From the NCBI GenBank assembly GCA_016192455.1, contig JACPUC010000029.1:1-64000 (forward strand): a stretch of DNA of 64,000 nt, in the 5' to 3' direction. The stretch's first letter is position 1. Each line of letters begins with the position of its first letter. Shown in pieces: positions 56,191-64,000 of the stretch. The DNA is from Candidatus Tectimicrobiota bacterium. GTDB taxonomy: Bacteria; JACPUC01. The position numbers and the translations under genes are program-made. The notes beneath the pieces are model-generated. The model saw only the letters and a program-made list of their open reading frames with translations, had not been told where the DNA came from and made no database searches.

Positions 56191-57674
56191 CGAATCTGGG
56201 GCCGCCGCGCCGCCGCCGTCTCATCGAGACGTGACAGGCGCGTCAGGTGCGGCGCCTCATGGAGGAGCTGCGGCTGCTCCGCGCACTCCCGCGCGATGCG
56301 CAGCATGGCGTCGATGAAGCCGTCGAGGGTTTCCACCGTCTCGGTCTCCGTCGGCTCGATCATGAGGGCCGCCTTGACGATCAAGGGGAAGTAGACCGTG
56401 GGCGGGTGGTAGCCGTAGTCCATGAGCCGCTTGGCGATGTCGAGGGTGGTGACGCCGTGCGGCGCCTGGCGCGCGTCGGTGAAGACGCACTCGTGCAGGC
56501 AGGGCCGATCGTAGGGGAGCGCGTAGGCGCCGCGCAGCCGCGCCCGCACGTAGTTGGCGTTGAGCACGGCGTCGGCGCTCGCCTGCGCCAAGCCGCTCCC
56601 TCCCATGGCGCGGATGTACGCGTAGGCCCGCAGCAGCACCCCGACATTGCCGAAGAAGGCGCGCACCCTGCCGATGCTGTGGGGGACATCGTAGCGCAGC
56701 GCGTAGCGCTCGCCGACGCGCTCCACCAGCGGCGTGGGGAGGTAGTCCGCCAGCCGCGCGCTGACGCCCACCGGGCCGGCGCCGGGCCCGCCGCCGCCGT
56801 GCGGGGTGGAGAAGGTCTTGTGGAGGTTGAAGTGCAGCACGTCCACCCCCGTGTCGCCCGGACGCACCAGCCCCATGAGCGCGTTGAGGTTGGCGCCGTC
56901 GCAGTAGACGAAGCCGCCGCGCTCATGGACGAGGTCGCAGATCGCCGCGATCTCTGCCTCGAACAGCCCCAGGGTGTTCGGGTTGGTGATCATCAGCGCG
57001 GCGACCTCCTCCGACATCCGCCGCGCCACCTCCGCCGCCTCCAGGTAACCGCGCGGCCCGCAGGGCAGCTCGATGACCTCGTAGCCGCACAGCGCCGAGC
57101 TGGCCGAGTTGGTGCCGTGGGCCGAGGCGGGCAGGAGCACCGTGCGGCGAGGATTGCCCGCGCGCGTCAGGGCGGCCCGGATCATCAGCATGCCCACCAG
57201 CTCGCCGTGGGCGCCGGCGGCGGGCTGCAGGCTCACCTTGGCCATGCCGCTGATGGCGCACAGGTAGTCGGCGAGCTCGCTCAGGAGCTGCAGGGTTCCC
57301 TGCGCCTGCTCGTCGCGGCTGAGGGGATGGGCGCCGGCGAACCCCGGCAGGGCCGCGGCCGCTTCGTTGATCTTCGGGTTGAGCTTCATCGTGCAGGAGC
57401 CGAGGGGGTAGAAGCCGCTGTCCACCGAGAAGTTCCACTGCGACAGGCGGGTGAAGTGGCGCACCACCTCGATGGCGCTCACCTGCGGGAACCCCGGCAG
57501 CCCATCGCTGCGCAGCAGCCCGCCATAGGTTGCCGCGAGGTCCAGGGCGGGCACATCCGCCGCCGGCGGCACGAAGGCGGCGCGGCCCTCGCCGCCCTGC
57601 TCGAAGATGAGCGGCTCATTGAACGTCAGACCGCGGGCGGCGACGCCGCCGGGTGAGGTCTCTGCTGAGGACAT
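56172..57674 (-). CDS. gcvPB: Glycine dehydrogenase (decarboxylating) subunit 2
   Basis: A ~500-residue PLP-binding half of the split P-protein, which decarboxylates glycine and passes aminomethyl to GcvH. It has LTFNEPLIFEQG at the start, NFSVDSGFYPLGSCTMKLNP, and the PLP lysine segment LHFNLHKTFSTPHGGGGPG. It ends in the C-terminal domain with YGYHPPTVYFPLIVKAALM and EPTETE. Start taken at ATG 57674; a GTG at 57737 overlapping gcvPA is possible. It follows gcvPA and precedes the lipM-like gene in the operon. Confidence 0.95.
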   Translation of the reverse strand: MSSAETSPGGVAARGLTFNEPLIFEQGGEGRAAFVPPAADVPALDLAATYGGLLRSDGLPGFPQVSAIEVVRHFTRLSQWNFSVDSGFYPLGSCTMKLNPKINEAAAALPGFAGAHPLSRDEQAQGTLQLLSELADYLCAISGMAKVSLQPAAGAHGELVGMLMIRAALTRAGNPRRTVLLPASAHGTNSASSALCGYEVIELPCGPRGYLEAAEVARRMSEEVAALMITNPNTLGLFEAEIAAICDLVHERGGFVYCDGANLNALMGLVRPGDTGVDVLHFNLHKTFSTPHGGGGPGAGPVGVSARLADYLPTPLVERVGERYALRYDVPHSIGRVRAFFGNVGVLLRAYAYIRAMGGSGLAQASADAVLNANYVRARLRGAYALPYDRPCLHECVFTDARQAPHGVTTLDIAKRLMDYGYHPPTVYFPLIVKAALMIEPTETETVETLDGFIDAMLRIARECAEQPQLLHEAPHLTRLSRLDETAAARRPQIRWLPST

Positions 57675-57727
57675 CGCTCCGAGTTCCTGGGTGGCGAGAG
57701 GCGCAACCTCGTGGCCCGTTGCCAACC

Positions 57728-59071
57728 TCAGCGGCACTGCTTCGCCAGCAGCTCCGCGCAGCGCTCGATCTCGGCGCGGCTGCGCTTCTCGGTGACGCAG
57801 ACGAGGAGGTCGTTGGGCCGCCCGGCGTCATAGCGGCTGAGTGGCAGGCCCGGGGTGACGCCGCCGGCCTCGACGGCGGCGCAGATCGCGGCGGCGGACC
57901 GCTCGCAGGTGATGACGAACTCGTTGAAGTGCGGCGCGGCGTAGGTGCGCCGCACGCCGGGGACCTCTGTCAGCAGGTGACGCGCATAGGCCGCCTTCCG
58001 CGCGTTCAGCTCCGCCAGCCGTCGCAGGCCCTGCTTGCCGACGGTGCAAAGGTAAATGGTGGCCGCCAGGGCGCACAGCGAGTGGTTCGTGCAGATGTTC
58101 GAGGTGGCGCGCTGGCGGCGGATGTGCTGCTCGCGGGTCGCCAGCGTGAGGACGAAGCCGGGTTGGTCCCGGCGGTCGCGCGTGCGCCCGACGATGCGTC
58201 CCGGCATCTGCCGCAGATAGCGCTCCTTGGCGGCGAAGAAGCCGAGGTGCGGCCCGCCGTACTGCGGCGCCAGGCCGAAGCTCTGCCCTTCGCCGGCGAC
58301 GAGGTCCGCCGCCGCGGGGGGCCGGAAGAGCCCCAGCGACAGCGCCTCGGCGATCACCGCGATGCTCAGCGCGTCGCAGCGCCGGGCAGCTTCCGTAAAG
58401 GTCTCCCAGGGCTCGACGATGCCGTAGAAGTTGGGGCTCTGCCCGACGATGCAGCAGGTGTCGGGACCGCCGAGGGAGCGCGCCGCCTCCGCATCCGTGC
58501 GGCCGTCTTCCGTCAGCGGGATGGAGCTGAGCTTCAGGCCCAGGGGAGTCACATAGGTTTCCAGCACCTGGCGATACTCCGGGTGCAGGCCGGCGCTCGC
58601 CAGCACTTGGCCGCGGGGCTTCAGGCGGTGTGCCATAAGGACGGCCTCGGCGGTGGCCGAGGCGCCGTCGTACATGGAGGCGTTGGCCACCTCCATGCCG
58701 GTGAGCTGGCAGATGAGGGTCTGGAACTCGAAGATCGCCTGCAGGGTGCCCTGGCTGAGCTCCGGCTGATACGGGGTGTAGGCGGTGAGGAACTCGCCGC
58801 GAGAGGCGAGCTGCGGCACCACCGCCGGGATGAAATGGTCGTAGACGCCCGCTCCCAGGAAGGAGCAGTGCCCCTGCGCCACGGCATTGCGCCTGCTGAG
58901 GGCCTCGAGGTGGGCGAGCAGGGTCATCTCGTCCATCGCGTCCGGCACCTCCAGAGGCTTCCTGGAGCGCAGGACCTCGGGAATATCCCCGAGCAGCTCC
59001 TCGAGGGAGGCGACCCCGATCGCCTCAAGCATGCGCCGACGATCTGCGTCGGAATGTGGCAGGTAGGCCAT
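57728..59071 (-). CDS. gcvPA: Glycine dehydrogenase (decarboxylating) subunit 1
   Basis: A 447-residue N-terminal half of the split glycine decarboxylase. It begins MAYLPHSDADRRRMLEAIGV, with FLGAGVYDHFIPAVVPQL, TAYTPYQPELSQGTLQAIFE and GPHLGFFAAKERYLRQMPGR followed by IVGRTRD, all typical of GcvPA. The two-subunit form is found in many bacteria and archaea outside the Enterobacteria. It is separated from gcvH by about 440 bp of gene-free sequence. Confidence 0.96.
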   Translation of the reverse strand: MAYLPHSDADRRRMLEAIGVASLEELLGDIPEVLRSRKPLEVPDAMDEMTLLAHLEALSRRNAVAQGHCSFLGAGVYDHFIPAVVPQLASRGEFLTAYTPYQPELSQGTLQAIFEFQTLICQLTGMEVANASMYDGASATAEAVLMAHRLKPRGQVLASAGLHPEYRQVLETYVTPLGLKLSSIPLTEDGRTDAEAARSLGGPDTCCIVGQSPNFYGIVEPWETFTEAARRCDALSIAVIAEALSLGLFRPPAAADLVAGEGQSFGLAPQYGGPHLGFFAAKERYLRQMPGRIVGRTRDRRDQPGFVLTLATREQHIRRQRATSNICTNHSLCALAATIYLCTVGKQGLRRLAELNARKAAYARHLLTEVPGVRRTYAAPHFNEFVITCERSAAAICAAVEAGGVTPGLPLSRYDAGRPNDLLVCVTEKRSRAEIERCAELLAKQCR

Positions 59072-59510
59072 AGGTCATCCATACCAACAAAGCGTCAGCG
59101 CTGTGCAGTGACGACCCAGCAGTGAGGAGGGGACGAGAGCGGTTGGTCCGGCTATCTCGAAGGCGGCACGGCCGCGTCAACCTGCCCGGAAGCGTCGGGC
59201 TTGCCCGTGCAAGAAGCTCAGGTCCGCCCGCCGGACGGGCAGGCGGCAATCCGGCGAACGCCGCGCGGACAACGCTGCGCCGGCGCCTTCACCTACCCGG
59301 GAGTTCCTCCTCCGGAGGCCAGGCCACGGCGCCCTGGCGGCGCACGGAAGCTCCAGGAGAGAAGAGGCGCCGCCGCGCCCCTCGTCCTGCTTTGTCAGCG
59401 GCGTGGGCAGCAACCTCGCGCCGGAGGGAGCAGGGACAGGCGCAAGCGCGTCGTTCCAGGGGCGGCCGGGGTGAGCACCGTGCCTCGCCGGCTACACTCA
59501 GCGACCACCT
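59072..59510. other. Gene-free stretch between gcvH and gcvPA
   Basis: About 440 bases without a recognisable gene; several GC-driven open frames lack protein-like sequence. TACCAACAAAGCGTCAGCGC and an AGCTCAG-like stretch show no stable RNA. No promoter for gcvPA is recognised. Confidence 0.35.
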
Positions 59511-59900
59511 CTACCCCTCTTTGGCGCCGATCTGCTCCCGATACTCCTCCACGGAGAGGAGCTGCTCAAGCTCCTCGGGGCGCGACATCCGCACCACGAT
59601 CATCCAGCCCTCGCCATACGGGCTGGTGTTCACCAGCTCCGGCTTCTCCTGGAGGGCCTCGTTGATCCTCACCACCGTGCCGCTCACGGGTGCATAGAGG
59701 TCGGAGACCGCCTTCACCGATTCCACCACGCCGAAGGTGGCCTCTGCCGCCACCTCGCTGCCCACCGCCGGCAGCTCGACGTAGACGACATCGCCCAGCT
59801 CATCCTGGGCGAAGTCAGTGATGCCCACCGTTGCCTCGCCGTTCTGAACGCGGGCCCACTCATGCTCCGCGGAGTATTTCAGGTCCGCAGGGAATTCCAT
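59511..59900 (-). CDS. gcvH: Glycine cleavage system H protein
   Basis: A 129-residue lipoyl carrier shuttling the aminomethyl group between P and T proteins. It starts MEFPADLKYSAEHEWARVQN, has VGITDFAQDELGDVVYVELP and the lipoylation site in FGVVESVKAVSDLYAPVSG (Lys at about 65), and ends in VNTSPYGEGWMIVVRM. Length and motifs are standard. It lies 102 bp after gcvT. Confidence 0.97.
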   Translation of the reverse strand: MEFPADLKYSAEHEWARVQNGEATVGITDFAQDELGDVVYVELPAVGSEVAAEATFGVVESVKAVSDLYAPVSGTVVRINEALQEKPELVNTSPYGEGWMIVVRMSRPEELEQLLSVEEYREQIGAKEG

Positions 59901-60002
59901 CCTTGCTCCTCTCGTCGCCGGCTTGTCCCGAGCATCGTGTCGCCGCCGCAGCGCGCTGGAGGCGCGGAGCGTGCAGGGATGGCATACCCGTCGGCTGCGC
60001 CG

Positions 60003-61088
60003 TCATGCCCTCGGCGCGTGGTAGAAAGGTAGTGGGCGCGCCTGCGCGAGGATTGGTTTGCCGCGAATCTCCACCGCCAGCTCGTTGCCCGCCGCGGCAA
60101 CTCGACTCTCAACGTAGCCCATGGCGATGGAAGATTGCAAGGTCGGCGAGAAGGCGCCGCTCGTCACCTGGCCAACGGGGAGACCCTGGCGCAGGATCGC
60201 ATACCCGGTGCGCGCCACGGCGCGGCTGGCGAGCCGCAGGCCGATGCGCCGCCGCGGCGCTCCCTCCGCCGCCTGCCTGGCCAGCGCCGCGCGGCCGATG
60301 AACGGGCCGCAGTCGAAGGAGACGAAGCGCTTCAGTCCCGCCTCGATGGGGGAGGTGCGGGGATCGAGCTCATGCCCGTGCAGGGGAAAGCCCGCCTCGA
60401 TGCGCAGGGTGTCGCGCGCGCCCAAGCCGCACGGCCGCACCCCCGTTTCGAGGAGCGCATCCCAGACGAGCACGGCGGAGTCGGCGGGCAGGAAGAGCTC
60501 AAACCCGTCTTCGCCGGTGTACCCCGTGCGCGACAGCAGGGTGGCGATGCCGAGAGCGCCCGTCTCGAGGCAGTGGAACCGCCGCAGCCGCGTCAGATCG
60601 GCCGCCACGAGCGGCTGCAAAAGGGCCTCCGCCCGCGGCCCCTGCAGCGCCAGGAGCGCCGTCTCCTCGCTGGCGTCGCGCGCCGCCACGCCTTCCGGCA
60701 GGTGCTCGCGCAGCCAGGCCCAATCAACCGCCGTGTTCGCGGCGTTGACGCAGAGGAGGTAGGCCGAGTCCGCCGGGCGCAGGACCGTAAGGTCGTCGAT
60801 CGTGCCCCCCGCCTCGTTGCAGAGGAGCGTGTACTGCACGCCGCCCACCTGCAGCCGCCCGAGGTCGTTGGTGAGCAGACCCTGCAGGGCTGCCGCCGCG
60901 CCGGCGCCCTCCACCCACAACTCGCCCATGTGGCTGACGTCGAAGAGGCCGGCATCGCTGCGCACCGCCAGGTGCTCGGCGATGATGCCGCGGTACTGCA
61001 CCGGCAGCTCCCAGCCGTGAAAATCCATGAACCGGGCGTGGCACTGCTGCTGGGCGGCGTGGAGCGGGGTTCGGCGTGGCGTCGTCAT
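60003..61088 (-). CDS. gcvT: Glycine cleavage system T protein (aminomethyltransferase)
   Basis: A 361-residue tetrahydrofolate-dependent aminomethyltransferase, forming methylene-THF and ammonia. It begins RRTPLHAAQQQCHARFMDFH, has VRSDAGLFDVSHMGELWVEG, the folate-site LCNEAGGTIDDLTVLR, LSRTGYTGEDGFELFLPAD and RIEAGFPLHGHELDPRTSPI, and ends in GQVTSGAFSPTLQSSIAMGY. Length normal. It is first in the operon gcvT-gcvH-gcvPA-gcvPB-lipM. A 7-bp stem-loop lies 12 bp before its start. Confidence 0.97.
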   Translation of the reverse strand: MTTPRRTPLHAAQQQCHARFMDFHGWELPVQYRGIIAEHLAVRSDAGLFDVSHMGELWVEGAGAAAALQGLLTNDLGRLQVGGVQYTLLCNEAGGTIDDLTVLRPADSAYLLCVNAANTAVDWAWLREHLPEGVAARDASEETALLALQGPRAEALLQPLVAADLTRLRRFHCLETGALGIATLLSRTGYTGEDGFELFLPADSAVLVWDALLETGVRPCGLGARDTLRIEAGFPLHGHELDPRTSPIEAGLKRFVSFDCGPFIGRAALARQAAEGAPRRRIGLRLASRAVARTGYAILRQGLPVGQVTSGAFSPTLQSSIAMGYVESRVAAAGNELAVEIRGKPILAQARPLPFYHAPRA

Positions 61089-61099
61089 GCGAGGTCCTG

Positions 61100-61121
61100 C
61101 TTGGGGAAAAGACCCCCCAAG
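61100..61121 (-). promoter_or_regulatory. Stem-loop immediately upstream of gcvT
   Basis: CTTGGGG and CCCCAAG pair perfectly around eight bases just before the gcvT ribosome-binding site (AGGA). It could modulate translation. I looked for a glycine riboswitch (two aptamers with GGAGAG-type cores) in 61089-61403 and saw none; a second small hairpin GCAGG-N8-CCTGC lies at 61141-61158. Confidence 0.35.
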
Positions 61122-61187
61122 TGATTGATTTCACGACATTGCAGGTTTGCCACCCTGCCTCTTACAGCGGCCGGGAGGTTCAGAGTC

Positions 61188-61212
61188 GTAGGGGCGGGGC
61201 TTGCCCCGCCCT
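61188..61212 (+). repeat. Dispersed repeat family, hairpin fragment
   Basis: GTAGGGGCGGGGCTTGCCCC followed by GCCCTC repeats the second hairpin of copies B and C. The rest of 61213-61403 has no gene. Confidence 0.6.
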
Positions 61213-61403
61213 CCGAGTCGCCCCCTCTGAGCCTCCGCGCTGGGGCGCAGCAAGCGGCGCCCCTACACCGAGGATGCCGATCCCTTCGACATGAGAGACG
61301 GTCGCTCGCTGTAAACCGCATTTTCATCCCTTCGCGGGTGGGCCGAAGGCCCATGGGGAACTGCTCGGCAATCCCCGCCCGGAAGGATGGGCGGCGAGGG
61401 TGC

Positions 61404-62186
61404 TCAGGCGCGCCGGCGAGGAGGCCTCGGGACGACCTCGGTCCGCCGGTCGCCCGCCGCTTCGCCTCGCCGCCTGGAGCGCGGAGACGCGGGCGCGCCC
61501 GGCTTGCCGCGCGAGAGGTGCGGGTTGTCTGCCAGGTAGCAGCGCCAGAGGCGGTCAGCGCCGGCGCTGATGCCGATGCGGGGGCTCCAAAGAACATGCG
61601 GCGCGTCCGTGAGCGGCTGGGCGCCGCGGCCCCCCTGGCGACACACGTCTGGCGACGGCAAGCCATTCCCGGCAGAAGCCGACCCGGCGCACTCCACCTC
61701 GGCGCCGGACGGAATCCCCCGCGCCTGTTCGATTGTCAGCGGACCGGCGCACAGGTCGCTGCCAAGGAGGTGCCGCGCAATGCCCATGGCGCGGCAGAGC
61801 TTCGCGGGGCCGGAGCAGAGCTCGGTGAGCTGCCGCGCACCCCGCCGCTGGCGCATCAGCGCGAGCCCTTCCAGGGGCTCCACGGCACGGATCAGCACCG
61901 CCGCCGGAAAACCTTCCGCCTCCGTGACGATGTTGAACATGAAGTGCATGCCGTAGGTGAAGTAAACATAGGCATAGCCGGCAGGCCCGTACATGATGGC
62001 GTTGCGCGGTGTGCGGCCGCGGGCGGCGTGGCAGGCCGGATCGCTCTCGCCGATATACGCCTCGGCTTCGACGATGCGCCCGGCGGCGCGGCCCTCGGGA
62101 CTTTCCGAGATCAGGACCTTGCCGAGCAGCTCCCGCGCCACGGTGAGCGTTGGACGGGCGTAGAAATCGCGTCCCAAGGCTGCCAT
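61404..62186 (-). CDS. mpg: DNA-3-methyladenine glycosylase (AAG/MPG family)
   Basis: A 260-residue base-excision glycosylase that removes alkylated purines. It starts [20 protein letters not shown], has [20 protein letters not shown] with the active-site Glu, [20 protein letters not shown] followed by [20 protein letters not shown] and [20 protein letters not shown] near the end. It is longer than usual (about 200) because of a Gly/Ala-rich insert before the last strand and an Arg/Pro-rich tail. Start chosen at 62186 on homology; the ribosome-binding site is weak, and a GTG about 15 codons earlier is possible. Confidence 0.92.
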   Translation of the reverse strand: MAALGRDFYARPTLTVARELLGKVLISESPEGRAAGRIVEAEAYIGESDPACHAARGRTPRNAIMYGPAGYAYVYFTYGMHFMFNIVTEAEGFPAAVLIRAVEPLEGLALMRQRRGARQLTELCSGPAKLCRAMGIARHLLGSDLCAGPLTIEQARGIPSGAEVECAGSASAGNGLPSPDVCRQGGRGAQPLTDAPHVLWSPRIGISAGADRLWRCYLADNPHLSRGKPGAPASPRSRRRGEAAGDRRTEVVPRPPRRRA

Positions 62187-62940
62187 CGGCTCAGCCGAGT
62201 TCCAAGGGGGGAAGCTCACTGGAGGGTTGCCCGGCAACGACCGAAATAGACCATGAGGGCTGCTCGTTATCGTCGACAGGAGATCGGCGCGCCACGGCGG
62301 CAACACCACCGCCAGCCGGTCAAGCCGGAGCCGTGCCCCTGACGCGCACGCGCGACCAGGCGGCGCGCTCCCTCGACCTGATGCAGGATAGCATGCGGCG
62401 GCGCGGCGGGCAAATTCCGGACGTCCCAGCCGCGGTCGCAAACCCTTGGGCCGGCCGGGAGCAAGGCGGCCTCCCTGGCGGCGCATCCGGCGTGGCAAGA
62501 ATGGTCAATGCAGCAACCGCAGGTGGTAAGAATTGACCACTCCGGTGCGTCCCTTGCCCGACGCGCGCCCGCGGGTCAGCCGGGAGCATCAACCGAGAGG
62601 CGGCCTGATGCGGCGTTTCGGCACGCTCCATGGAGACTTCCGTCGAGGTGGGGAAAGGGAAGCGGGGACGGGGTGATCTCACCTGAAAACGGGCATAAAT
62701 CTTGCTGCTGAGCGCGGGTGTGCGGCCTTTCTGGCCCGGGCTTCCCGCGCTGAGTTCGTTCTCGGCGGCGGCCCGCAAGCTTCGCTTCTCGGGGGCGTCT
62801 ATTGGGAGTGGAGGGCGAGGGAACACCTCGTCCGTGCCGCAACCAGGGTCATGCGGAGTTCCCACGTCGAGAAGGGTGACGTACCGGAGAAAGAGCTGCC
62901 GATCCTCGCTGCGTGGTCGGCGGTGCGAGAGGGTGCGAGC
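62187..62940. other. Gene-free divergent region with an 8-bp inverted repeat
   Basis: About 750 bases between divergent genes with no supported reading frame. TGGTCAAT (62502-62509) and ATTGACCA (62532-62539) form a perfect 8-bp inverted repeat with a 22-bp spacer, a possible operator or terminator stem. Confidence 0.35.
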
Positions 62941-63135
62941 ATGCGGTTTCACAGCATCGCTGCGGCCCGGGAAGCCTATCTCTCGAAGAAGATTGATAAG
63001 TTCGAGTACGATGCGATCTTGCTGCGCAAGGCATTGGAGCAGATGTCCGCGGCGATGCAAGCGTCGCAGTCCACCGAACCAGCGGCAGCATCTTCTCCGC
63101 CGCCAGTGCCGGTTGCCGTCAAACGGGGTCGGTAG
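62941..63135 (+). CDS. Small hypothetical protein
   Basis: A 64-residue protein starting MRFHSIAAAREAYLSKKIDK, with a helical first half (KKIDKFEYDAILLRKALEQM) and a Ser/Pro/Ala-rich tail. The ATG at 62941 has GAGAGGG eight bases upstream; an ATG at 62851 would add 30 residues. No family is recognised. Composition looks protein-like, but the gene is short and isolated, so confidence is moderate. Confidence 0.45.
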   Translation: MRFHSIAAAREAYLSKKIDKFEYDAILLRKALEQMSAAMQASQSTEPAAASSPPPVPVAVKRGR

Positions 63136-63268
63136 CCAGACCGCGGAACGCTGCCAGACTCCGCCGTCGGTGTGCAAGTATCGTCGGCCCCACCTTCACC
63201 CCTATGAGCCCGCCAAGCGAAGGGATGTCCCGAAGACGCAGCATCCAGGAGAGCTGAGGAGCCTGCTC

Positions 63269-63706
63269 ATGTCCCGCCAGGGTGAGTTGGAGAGCAGTCG
63301 CCGAGCGCGGCGAGCCGGCAGCGCATCGCCGACGAACCTGCTCGTTGCCGCTCTGCTGAGCGTGCTGCTCCTGGCCGGCGCGGACGGTCGCGCCGCCGCG
63401 GCGATGGAGCCCCTGGGAGCCGGGGCGCGCAGGGCCGGTTCCATGACGCTGGCGCAGCGTGAGTTCGTGGCCCAGCTCAGCGGCTTCGTCGAGGGGCGCC
63501 TGCGCTTTCCCACCATCATCCTCTGGAGCAAGCCGGGCGGCTTTCCCGCCGGGGCGCACAAGGTGGCGGAGGTGCGCAGCGGCTCCCTCGTCAGGGTGGT
63601 GACGGTGCAGCGCGTGAACGCCATGCAGTGGGCGCTCGTCTCCTCGTTCGGGGTCAACGAGCACCCCAACGGCTGGGTTCCGGAAGTGCTCCTGCGGGCG
63701 CAGTAA
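63269..63706 (+). CDS. Exported hypothetical protein, SH3-like
   Basis: A 145-residue protein with a signal peptide or anchor (LLVAALLSVLLLAGADGRAA) and a C-terminal small beta domain: GFVEGRLRFPTIILWSKPGG, AHKVAEVRSGSLVRVVTVQR and NAMQWALVSSFG with EHPNGWVPEVLL, the strand pattern and final GWVPExxL of bacterial SH3-type domains. These bind cell-wall or other ligands outside the cytoplasm. The ATG follows GAGAGCTGAGGAGCCTGCTC. Function unknown. Confidence 0.7.
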   Translation: MSRQGELESSRRARRAGSASPTNLLVAALLSVLLLAGADGRAAAAMEPLGAGARRAGSMTLAQREFVAQLSGFVEGRLRFPTIILWSKPGGFPAGAHKVAEVRSGSLVRVVTVQRVNAMQWALVSSFGVNEHPNGWVPEVLLRAQ

Positions 63707-63798
63707 CTCCCTCCCAGCGCGACTGCCGCTGAGCGTGCCGCCGGGAGTACCGGCAGGGAGGGGAAGTCTTTGCCGGCCGCAGGGTCAAAGGGGTCGAC

Positions 63799-63999
63799 TC
63801 ACGAGCACCGGTGCGACGCCAGGAAGGCCCGCAACCAGCGGCTCCAGGCGGCCTCGATACGGGCATAGGCGGCATCCTGCGCCTGCTGCTCGGGAAGGGA
63901 GGGATCGACGGCGCTGACGATCTCGAAGCCCGCCAGCGACAGGTGGGGATCAGCCCAGTGGTAGTGGGACATGCAGACGGCGCCCTGCTCGCGCAGCGT
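63799..63999 (-). CDS. C-terminal part of a gene running off the window
   Basis: The last 66 codons of a minus-strand gene whose start is beyond the right edge. The readable end is QGAVCMSHYHWADPHLSLAG, then FEIVSAVDPSLPEQQAQDA and RIEAAWSRWLRAFLASHRCS before TGA. It looks like a real protein, not a shadow frame, but the family is not recognised. Confidence 0.55.
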   Translation of the reverse strand, partial: TLREQGAVCMSHYHWADPHLSLAGFEIVSAVDPSLPEQQAQDAAYARIEAAWSRWLRAFLASHRCS

Positions 64000-64000
64000 C

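Noticed and set aside
61089-61403. Glycine riboswitch before gcvT
   Set aside because: The region has simple hairpins and a repeat fragment but no tandem aptamer core that I can recognise.

Overview
This is a GC-rich, gene-dense bacterial chromosome segment with about fifty-five supportable protein genes, one tRNA and many intergenic repeats. The gene set is a split F-type ATP synthase operon with b and b' subunits, a bactofilin, a two-subunit glycine decarboxylase, and many ABC substrate-binding proteins beside xanthine-dehydrogenase-type, UbiD-type and nitrilase-type enzymes. That mix suggests an uncultured free-living aerobic heterotroph of the kind found among Methylomirabilota/Rokubacteria, Tectomicrobia or deltaproteobacterium-like lineages. 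The lineage is inference only; no 16S rRNA gene is present.

Layout. 0.3-7 kb: ATP synthase genes on the minus strand (b', b, delta, alpha, gamma, beta), interrupted between alpha and gamma by two AT-rich genes of unknown function. 7-10 kb: bactofilin, a GNAT acetyltransferase and a TIM-barrel sugar isomerase. 10-12.1 kb: an AT-rich accessory insert flanked by 100-bp direct repeats, with an IS200/IS605-like end and a collapsed DUF3800 gene. 12.2-24 kb: a 7Fe ferredoxin, a lone type I-C CRISPR repeat, a UbiD decarboxylase, a flavin disulfide reductase with an in-frame TGA at its second redox cysteine, a substrate-binding protein, a QueG-like iron-sulfur protein, a three-subunit molybdenum hydroxylase and an alpha/beta hydrolase. 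24.8-31 kb: two Dpp-type permeases, two nitrilase-family amidohydrolases and a Tat-exported peptide-type binding protein. 31.5-37.4 kb: hypothetical genes, including a 1264-residue secreted repeat protein. 38-41.5 kb: a MacA/MacB-type export system. 41.7-49.7 kb: an AAA ATPase, threonine dehydratase, thioredoxin-like and CcmH proteins, a polysaccharide deacetylase, tRNA-Gly(CCC) and a JAMM protease. 50-55 kb: a branched-chain amino-acid-type ABC transporter in two convergent halves. 55.3-61.1 kb: the glycine cleavage operon gcvT-gcvH-gcvPA-gcvPB plus a LipM-like lipoyl-protein enzyme. 61.4-64 kb: 3-methyladenine DNA glycosylase and small hypotheticals.

The strongest candidate for something undescribed is the disulfide reductase at 15153-16523. 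Its reading frame is intact except for one TGA, which falls exactly where the family has the second cysteine of the CxxxxC redox pair. A stem-loop with GG in its loop lies 11 nt downstream, the geometry of a bacterial SECIS element. This would be a selenocysteine-containing MerA/Lpd-like enzyme. Other notable points are the 100-bp-repeat-flanked accessory island, the cassette inside the ATP synthase operon, the orphan CRISPR repeat, a dispersed hairpin repeat family with 14-bp terminal inverted repeats, and a translated-looking methyltransferase N-terminal scrap in front of the molybdenum hydroxylase small subunit.
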